Of a stretch of DNA of 64,000 bases, positions 1-64,000 are shown in pieces. The DNA is from Amorphochlora amoebiformis (Eukaryota; Cercozoa; Chlorarachniophyceae), in contig BAAHQB010000027.1 of the NCBI GenBank assembly GCA_054601695.1, positions 186,001-250,000 on the forward strand, written 5' to 3'. Position 1 is the stretch's first letter; every line of letters begins with the position of its first letter. A model generated the notes under the pieces. The model was given only the letters and a program-made list of their open reading frames with translations. It made no database searches and had not been told where the DNA came from. The translations under genes were made by a program, and so were the position numbers.

Positions 1-1320
<1,320 letters not shown>

Positions 1321-1421
1321 ATATACCCTCGATTTTCTCTTAGGAGATCGTTTGGAAGACTTCCGGCTAACTCCTTCCTTTCGTCTTGCTTTTGGTCTCT
1401 TCGGACTTCCAACCCGCCTTT

Positions 1422-2118
<697 letters not shown>

Positions 2119-2160
2119 ACAACTGCCGTAACTTCCTTAATTGCACTTGTCGCTAAACAA

Positions 2161-2204
<44 letters not shown>

Positions 2205-2236
2205 TGTATATATATATATATATGTGTGTGTGTATA

Positions 2237-2270
<34 letters not shown>

Positions 2271-2358
2271 TTTCCAATATAACAAAGTATTCTCAGAAGA
2301 TAAGTTGGCGCTGTGTATACACTACATATATGTATATATATTAACGTATACACATAAA

Positions 2359-2400
<42 letters not shown>

Positions 2401-2401
2401 T

Positions 2402-2706
<305 letters not shown>

Positions 2707-2753
<47 letters not shown>

Positions 2754-2793
2754 GTATTGTATACATCTATACACATATATGAATGTATACATA

Positions 2794-2843
<50 letters not shown>

Positions 2844-2882
2844 CGTATGTGTGTATATATACATATTATTATTTACACAAAC

Positions 2883-2913
<31 letters not shown>

Positions 2914-2918
2914 ATATA

Positions 2919-2986
<68 letters not shown>

Positions 2987-3083
2987 GTGTGTGTGTGTGT
3001 GTGTACACGTATGTATGTGTGTGTATATATAAGATGTATGTGTATGTATGTGTGTATGTATGCGTGTTTATATATTTGTATAT

Positions 3084-3127
<44 letters not shown>

Positions 3128-3185
3128 TACATAATGTATATATATAATATATATGTATATATATATATATATATATGTATATTGT

Positions 3186-3222
<37 letters not shown>

Positions 3223-3361
3223 TATATTATATATTTATATATATATATTTATATATATATATATATATATATTTGTATATATGTACTGTATGTATGTGCG
3301 TGTGTGTATTTACATATGTATATGTATGTATTTTTAAATGCATGTGTGTGTGGTGTGTATT

Positions 3362-3432
<71 letters not shown>

Positions 3433-3441
3433 GTGTGTATA

Positions 3442-3490
<49 letters not shown>

Positions 3491-3545
3491 TGTGTGCGTG
3501 CATATATATTGTATTCATAATCCACATACATATATATACATATAT

Positions 3546-3603
<58 letters not shown>

Positions 3604-3720
3604 ACATACATACACACACACATACATATATGAAATACACACACATACAAGACACATATACATGCAACATTCACATAAATCTCTCTTTCTCTCTCACGCA
3701 CACATACACACACACACGTG
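2707..3720. repeat. (TA)n field with (TG)n and (CA)n interruptions
   Basis: Dinucleotide repeat with TG-rich stretches near 2985-3070 and 3290-3360 and CA-rich sequence at 3610-3720. I see no exon-like island with both splice sites. Confidence 0.9.
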
Positions 3721-3785
3721 TACACATCACCCCAACCCCCAAAACCTACCACATGTGCTTCCTTCCGCCAATTCGCCCTCTCAAC

Positions 3786-3872
3786 CTCGATTTGCTTTCT
3801 CTTCACATCCCACCCAACTGGGTGATAATACCCAACTTTCTCCATCTGGTGTCTTCCCCCGATTTCCGACAT
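3786..3872 (-). CDS. Candidate first coding exon (unrecognised protein)
   Basis: On the minus strand an ATG at 3872 opens 29 codons beginning [20 protein letters not shown] and ending at a possible GTTGAG donor. Composition is protein-like and the island is free of microsatellite. I could not find a phase-compatible second exon, so this may be a fragment or chance. Confidence 0.2.
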
Positions 3873-4001
3873 TCTAGCTCTCACTCTCGCTCCTCACGCG
3901 TAGAAAGGAGGGGAGAACCGGGAGAGCCAAAGAGACGGGGAAACTGACTTCGACGCTTTGAGGCAGGACTCAGGAGATTCTGAGGAGAAGCCCGACTCCA
4001 G

Positions 4002-4096
4002 ATATTAATATGACATTAAAGAAATGGAGGGAAAGAATTCGGATGCTTATTGGTAGATTATGGGATCGTTCTGAAAGAAAAGTTATAAAATTCTAA
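4002..4096 (+). CDS. Candidate terminal exon or small ORF
   Basis: After a plausible acceptor (GACTCCAG) an open frame with ATG at 4010 reads MTLKKWRERIRMLIGRLWDR and continues to a TAA at 4094-4096 (28 aa from the ATG). It is basic and could be helical. A GTAGAT donor inside it offers an alternative end. No partner exon was identified. Confidence 0.2.
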
Positions 4097-5095
4097 TAAA
4101 AAGTAAGAATATTGTGACTACGTTACGTATTTCGGAAATAATATAAATTTAATAACTATCGAAATATTATTTACGAAATTGCCGAAAACCATCTATATGC
4201 TAGGGTTTTCTGAGAACTTTTCTCTGTTTTTTTTCACACTACTATTTCTGTCTTTAATTAATTTATAGACTCTTTATTAAAGTCTATGAGACCACGACTC
4301 TATGAGGAGGTCTTGGTTTGTTAGAAGCTAATCTCTACGTTTTTGCGTGCTCTCTCTCTCTTTCTCTCTCTCTCTCCCTCTCTCCCTTCCCTCTGGGAGA
4401 CAGGAAAAAGGGCCGGACCTGGGAGACCGGTTAAAGGGCCGGAGGTTCCTGAAGAACACTTCTCTTTCCCCTCGAGGCGGTATGCTAGTCCATGATTTGT
4501 CGACATTCGTTTGATTTTCAGATCTGCCACAACATGATATATTTTTGCACAGAACAATTAGACACACCCACCGCAATAGCCCGCCATAATGCTCAAATAG
4601 TTCACTCACATATCGAGATATCTCAGACTAGGATGTCTCAGAACTAGATATCTGAACATCTAGAACTAGATATCTGAACATCTACAAGTACCTTAATCTT
4701 ATCCTTCATGTCCGTTGAGAACGAATGGAGCAGGGTTTATGTTCACTGGGAACGTTTGGGGTGATTCCGCTTTGTTGGGATGCATGATATATGTTTATAT
4801 ATCGATTTGAGATATACAATATATTGAAGATGAGATATCTTTAAAATCAGCATGGTGGAAAATTTGCATATCTTGCAATGATATCTCATTATATATCTCA
4901 TTTGATATATCGATATTATAATGAGAGATATATGCGGATATCTCAATTCTCGCCCGAATTAATTCATTCCAATTTTGCGGCTTCCCGGGATAGGTGATGG
5001 GATTGACTACTAACAATGGGCCTTACGCGCTGAAAGATGTTTTAAAGCTTTCCGACGAATTTCATGTACAAGTGTAAGAAAACTGTAGTATATAA
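4097..5095. other. Unique, mostly repeat-free island
   Basis: About 1 kb of mixed sequence without TA microsatellite. It holds a CT-rich stretch (4350-4395), a near-direct repeat of a 20-bp unit containing AACTAGATATCTGAACATCT (4643-4683), and a minus-strand open stretch (4500-4560) containing FCAKIYHVVADLKIKRMSTN, which could be coding but shows no clear splice sites. No gene is claimed. Confidence 0.6.
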
Positions 5096-5147
5096 CTTAT
5101 GACATTATATATATATATATATATATATAATATTATATATGTATATA

Positions 5148-5253
<106 letters not shown>

Positions 5254-5408
5254 ATATATATATATTTATTCACAAATATAATTATACTATACTGTATAGT
5301 ATATAATAATGATACGTAGATATATACTGAACACAGTTGTGGTCAGTACTCACACACACTCTAGAAACTAGCCCAGACGATACTTCGGCGGTAACCGCTA
5401 GCTTGCGA

Positions 5409-5775
5409 GTACCCTCTCTCTCTTCTCCCCTCTCTCTTCTCTCCCCTCTCTCTTCTCTCCCCTCTCTCTTCTCTCCACTCTTTCCTCTCTCTTCTCCCCT
5501 CTCTCTTCTCTCCCCTCTCTCTTCTCTCCTCTCCCCTCTCTCTAGTCTCTCTTCTCTCCTCTCTCTCCTCTCCCCTCCCCTCTCTCTTCTCTCCTCTCCC
5601 CTCTCTCTCCTCTCCCCTCTCTCTTCTCTCCCCTCCCCTCTCTCTTCTCTCCTCTCTCTCTTCTCTCCCCTTTCTCTTCTCTCCCTCTCTTCTCTCCCCT
5701 CTCTCCTCTCTCCCCTCTCTCTTCTCTCCTCTCTCTCTCTTCTCTCCCCTCTCTCTTCTCTTCCCTCTCTCCTTT
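5409..5775. repeat. Polypyrimidine minisatellite
   Basis: About 365 bp of CTCTCTTCTCTCCCCT-type units, almost exclusively C and T on the plus strand. Long frames through it (Glu/Arg or Ser/Leu rich) are artefacts. Confidence 0.95.
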
Positions 5776-5828
5776 TCTTTGGGCTGAGCAACTTAATCAT
5801 TGACTGTGTTAAGCGTTTCAGATGTATA

Positions 5829-5846
5829 TAGTATCATGTTAGATTC

Positions 5847-5898
<52 letters not shown>

Positions 5899-5923
5899 TA
5901 TATAATCTAGATACTAGACTGGA

Positions 5924-5960
<37 letters not shown>

Positions 5961-5961
5961 C

Positions 5962-6023
<62 letters not shown>

Positions 6024-6030
6024 AAATATA

Positions 6031-6090
<60 letters not shown>

Positions 6091-6142
6091 GTATATTTAT
6101 TTATGTATACAGGATATGTACAGTATATATGTATATATATTT

Positions 6143-6188
<46 letters not shown>

Positions 6189-6196
6189 ATACAACA

Positions 6197-6258
<62 letters not shown>
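5829..6258. repeat. (TA)n field
   Basis: TA microsatellite with a small TG island near 6180; no exon-like sequence seen. Confidence 0.9.
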
Positions 6259-6260
<2 letters not shown>

Positions 6261-6640
6261 CCTTGTACCAGTTTACTTTAATTCAATGATAAAATTCAAA
6301 TAACTTGCTCTCACATATTCGGAACTAAACATATAAAAACAGAGGAAACTAACTAAACACCTATTTAGTATAGTTTGCAAGACTGCGCAGTTCGCACGCA
6401 CTGTGCATGTTATCAAGCGAATAGAAGCATAGGAACCCTCTCCACGCCAAAATCGAGGCAACTGACACCGAACCCAGGTATTCATGCTTGACGTGTACCC
6501 CCACTGGTCAACCCTTACACGACAACTTACTGTCATAAGCGGATTTCTCCCTATACGCTAACAAATCAGTGAGGTGATCGAAGGTTGCCTTAACGCGATT
6601 AACATCTGTTTTTTTTTATAAATTAAGTGGACGTTGTATA
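6259..6640. other. Unique island downstream of the SAM gene
   Basis: About 380 bp of mixed sequence just beyond the 3' end of the minus-strand SAM gene. A minus-strand open frame exists (6273-6536), but its composition is not convincing and it lacks splice partners. It may be 3' flanking sequence. Confidence 0.5.
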
Positions 6641-6717
6641 CATGTATGTGTATATTTCTAGTAGTATGGTATAAATATGTATAATTATATGCTATGCAGA
6701 TAATGTATGTATGTATG

Positions 6718-6774
<57 letters not shown>

Positions 6775-6915
6775 TAATATTGTATATATATATATATATA
6801 TATATATGCATATGTACACGTATAAACGATTGACATATGTTTTGATTATAAATTACTTGGGCATTGTATACATGTATATTTTTAGTAGCATAGTATAAAT
6901 AATTATAATTATAAT

Positions 6916-6946
<31 letters not shown>

Positions 6947-6992
6947 CATATATATAACATATGTATATATATATATATATGTATATATATAT

Positions 6993-7035
<43 letters not shown>

Positions 7036-7050
7036 GTACTTTTTCGTGAC

Positions 7051-18846
<11,796 letters not shown>

Positions 18847-19063
18847 TTTCCTGCTTCTGGTGGGGGGGGGTGGTTACAAGTCGGATCAATCCGTTGAAGG
18901 CTTAAAGCGTCACGCTGCGTGACTGATGTGTAGATATCATATTCTTAATATCTGAATATCCTGACTCCGAACACGTTTATCACAGCCAGATTTTTCTCCC
19001 AATTTGTCGGCTCTCTCCTACCAAAATCCTGACCTCTTCTTGCGCACACCGCACCTTGAAAGA
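18847..19063. promoter_or_regulatory. Shared divergent promoter region (SAM gene / prohibitin)
   Basis: 217 bp between the start codons of two divergent genes, without microsatellite. It contains a homopolymeric G run near 18862 and an inverted repeat GTCACGCTGCGTGAC at 18909-18923 (7-bp arms). No TATA box is clear. The promoter role is inferred from position. Confidence 0.6.
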
Positions 19064-30709
<11,646 letters not shown>

Positions 30710-31135
30710 ATCACATGATTACACCCAGTGTCGAACAATCTACTCTCCAGAGACATGTTCTAGATCTGAGATAACTTGAGGAAATAGTGGACTAGAACTA
30801 GTAGGAACTCTAGAAACTAGCTAGGCCTGCTGAGTACTTGAAAGTTTGCCAGATTATCACTACCATCTGACTGGTCTGACTTTTTCTGATCGTTTCAAAT
30901 CGTGCATGGAGCTGTACGTTTCAACCGTGACATGTCACGAGACAGTAATTCACACAGTGTACCCGACTTTGTATCATTTACCAAGACTATAATCTTTTTA
31001 CTACTAGTACGTACTATGAGATATGGCTGGATTTGCAGATGAAAGTTTTTCTACCTAGTCTAGACTGCAGTATAGAAACTAGCTAGAGACAATAATAATA
31101 TGTCGGCTTCCAGTAGTCTTGAATTTAAATTAAAT
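30710..31135. other. Convergent intergenic region (prohibitin / PEX11-like gene)
   Basis: 426 bp of unique sequence between two stop codons. It has TAGAAACTAGCTAG twice (about 30810 and 31072) and the palindrome-like CGTGACATGTCACGAG (30930-30945). No poly(A) signal is certain. Confidence 0.6.
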
Positions 31136-33387
<2,252 letters not shown>

Positions 33388-33542
33388 TCTGGGTCTGCTG
33401 CTTGTGAAAATATACATGTATGTATATGCATACATGAGTATTATATATGGATATATATATATATATATATATATAACTTTATACTTTTACATATATGTAT
33501 ATAACTTTATACTTTTACATATATATATATATACATATTTAT

Positions 33543-33587
<45 letters not shown>

Positions 33588-33798
33588 ATAATATACATGT
33601 ATAAATATAAAGTACACGGTAAAATATACATGCATATATTTGCGCACATGTATACGGGTACTGTGGGTTGACTGTGTGACATAGTGTGACGTCACGCTTT
33701 CTCACGCTTTTCGAAGCCCCGTTACTACCGTTTCTACTGGATCAGATGATCTCCAAGAATCTCCGGAATCTCCGGAATCTCCAGCGATCTCCAGCTAT
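33388..33798. other. Intergenic region with a dispersed palindromic element
   Basis: Between the DENN stop and the PEX11-like start. It holds TA sequence (33440-33600) and an island (33660-33798) with GTGACATAGTGTGACGTCAC and repeated TCTCCGGAATCTCCGGAATC then TCTCCAGCGATCTCCAG. Both motif types also occur in the 189-bp repeat at 13554-13966. Confidence 0.6.
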
Positions 33799-37654
<3,856 letters not shown>

Positions 37655-37892
37655 GTTTTTAACCCGGTCGCACCCCGGTAGCTGAGCAGGAGTGCCGGAG
37701 GCCCGCTCGCGTTGGATAGGAGCCACTGGAGACTTTGGAGATTGTGAGACAATCTCTGGGATTACTTCGAAAATGCTCTCCTAGAATATCCCGAATGAAT
37801 GCCGGGTAATCCCCGGATAATCCCCGGATAATCCCCGGGTGATATCTCCTGATGATATCTCATAGGATCTCCAAAGGAGACTTGACCGCGCG
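37655..37892. promoter_or_regulatory. Shared divergent promoter region (DENN / acidic protein)
   Basis: 238 bp between divergent start codons, without microsatellite. It includes three direct repeats of CCCGGATAATC type (37803-37838) and GATATCTC repeats (37841-37862). Regulatory role is inferred from position. Confidence 0.6.
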
Positions 37893-41652
<3,760 letters not shown>

Positions 41653-41816
41653 CCTTCTTTGTTTTTTTTTTTTTTTGTTTTAAGTTTGTAGGGAGTTTGA
41701 AATTTGAATTTGCAGCGCATGCACAATATATTAATGTGATGATACCGTCAAGACGATATCGACATCCCGATATCGTCTGGAACTTAGTCGGATAGCCTGT
41801 AGCTAGGTAATCACTT

Positions 41817-41908
<92 letters not shown>

Positions 41909-42193
41909 TAAGCGTAGCATAGTAATCAGCGATAGCAGTGGAGTGCCGATAAATATATATATGTGGCTAGATCTAGAGATATGTACGTAATACGTATCCA
42001 GATATCTCAATGTAACGTCATATACGTAGTACTTTATACAAGATGGTATAGTCATACGCCTGTACTAATGTTAGTAGGCTATTATGTAGCCAGCATGCAA
42101 CCGAAAAGTTCATTTCACGAGGATGTGCATGTTTGCATATGACAGCACACATGTAATTATCGTCATGGAAGTTTCACATATATCACCACACAT

Positions 42194-42248
<55 letters not shown>

Positions 42249-42311
42249 ATATCTAGGATATATATATATATATATGTATGTGTATATATATACACATATA
42301 TACATGCATAC

Positions 42312-42358
<47 letters not shown>

Positions 42359-43148
42359 CATGTACACATATATCTGTATCATGAAACATCGACATGTATA
42401 GATAATCTTAAACGACAAGTTGTATAAACTTATGATATGCGTATACAACAATATTTTGTATACCTATACATATCCGCGTACGTATATTACAGTATACATA
42501 TTAGCACATACACGTGTACGTTACAATATAATAATGATAATACGTACATACGTATATACGTACGCATATACGTACACTAGCTAGATTTGTTGTATGTAAT
42601 AGCATGCATAGCACTCATTAGTACTCCACCTTTGTTTTTATTTTAACGGTATACGTATACGTATACAGCCAATGTCGTCGTGACATACAAGGTCGATCGA
42701 TCACTGGTAGTGTGTGGCGGGCACACAAGTAATAGTCTAGTGTATATAAAATAATACATGCGTACGTACATATATTTTCGTATGTCTAGTATGTGCATAC
42801 TCTGTCCATATATCATTGAGTATTACGAGTATTACATGACTTCGATCACATGTATTGAAACCGGAATATCACGGTAAGCGTATCGACTTAAAACTAGTCA
42901 AATGCATTGAAAGTGATCAATGATCGTGGGGTCTAGAGGCCGGCCAATTGCAACTATAGATCGACCCGCAGTTTATTATATTTACGGTAATCTACCGAAA
43001 TTAACTATTACTAGTATTAATACATATTCTAGTATTGTCCCACATGTGATATAACATCTAGTACATATATTTGGATCTATGTACTAGATGTATGAGACAT
43101 ACTCATATATGTATATATATATTCTAGATATTATATATATATATATAT

Positions 43149-43212
<64 letters not shown>

Positions 43213-43488
43213 ATGTATGCATGTACATGTGTGTGTGTGTATATATATGTGTGTATGTATATATTATATATATATATAAATATATATACATATATTGTAA
43301 CTTCAAAAAGAGATTTCGAATCATCGTATGAATCCGTACATTCCACTAGATATTTATAACTTATCCCGAAATGCCACCATTGATTTATATATATTTTTCC
43401 AGATATTCACATATCTTCCCCAAAAATCTTCCTCATTTCCTTATCCTAGATATCTGATATTATTCCTGGTACTATTAGAGGGTACAAT
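41653..43488. other. Convergent intergenic region, mostly unique
   Basis: Between the acidic-gene and Ub-like stop codons. Two TA fields (41820-41905, 42198-42365) flank unique AT-rich sequence. Between 42470 and 42670 there are many CGTA/TACG words, including GTATACGTATACGTATAC, i.e. alternating purine-pyrimidine sequence unlike the (TA)n elsewhere. No gene is seen. Confidence 0.6.
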
Positions 43489-47810
<4,322 letters not shown>

Positions 47811-47955
47811 TTTTCACCGACTGCATGTATGTACACATACACACACATATATATATATATATATTATATATATAAACATATATATATATATATACACATG
47901 TATACATAAATATATAACTATTAATACATATATATTTATATATATATATATATAT

Positions 47956-47987
<32 letters not shown>

Positions 47988-48044
47988 GCATATTTTTATA
48001 TATATATATATGTATATATATATACTTCAATATATATATATATA

Positions 48045-49215
<1,171 letters not shown>

Positions 49216-49222
49216 CACACAA

Positions 49223-49258
<36 letters not shown>

Positions 49259-49287
49259 GTACATATCTAATCTACATATCTGTATAT

Positions 49288-64000
<14,713 letters not shown>

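Noticed and set aside
5282-5831. Glu/Arg-rich and Ser/Leu-rich ORFs on both strands
   Set aside because: Translation of a CT minisatellite; both strands open for the same trivial reason.

Overview
The window is nuclear DNA from a eukaryote, most likely a unicellular one; I could not place it in a lineage. Most of it is (TA)n microsatellite plus interstitial TTAGGG-type telomeric repeats. Long TA-derived Tyr/Ile open frames are artefacts. The unique islands between microsatellites are mostly short exons. Each is bounded by AG and GT, and they join in consistent codon phase into real proteins. All gene models here were built by hand from splice sites and phase, with no transcript evidence.

Layout, left to right. 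1-7050: TA desert, a GA/GC compound microsatellite (2490-2706), a CT minisatellite, a tentative small basic gene (minus) and unresolved islands. 7051-18846 (minus): about 18-exon gene for a SAM-domain protein with a possible PH-like C-terminus. 19064-30709 (plus): a complete 17-exon prohibitin gene, 279 codons in 11.6 kb. 31136-33387 (minus): 6-exon gene for an unrecognised protein with one hydrophobic segment, weakly PEX11-like. 33799-37654 (minus): complete 7-exon DENN-domain gene, 406 aa. 37893-41652 (plus): 9-exon gene for a Lys-rich/acidic, probably nuclear protein, 321 aa. 43489-47810 (minus): 7-exon gene for a 187-aa protein with a ubiquitin-like C-terminal half. 49288 to beyond the right edge (minus): the 3' part of a Piezo mechanosensitive channel gene.

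Two divergent pairs (SAM/prohibitin and DENN/acidic) each share a start-to-start gap of about 220-240 bp without microsatellite. Prohibitin converges on the PEX11-like gene, and the acidic gene converges on the Ub-like gene. The genes do not form one pathway; they are ordinary eukaryotic housekeeping and membrane genes.

The novel signal is how the introns are built. Many introns contain several truncated tandem copies of the neighbouring exon edge, separated by (TA)n or telomeric repeats. Copies upstream of an exon carry the acceptor and the exon start; copies downstream carry the exon end and the donor. Telomeric repeats lie inside introns mostly with the CCCTAA strand as the sense strand, and several acceptors are made from it (CCCTAACCCTAG|exon). 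Short 46-60 nt introns without repeats occur in the same genes, so intron size is bimodal.
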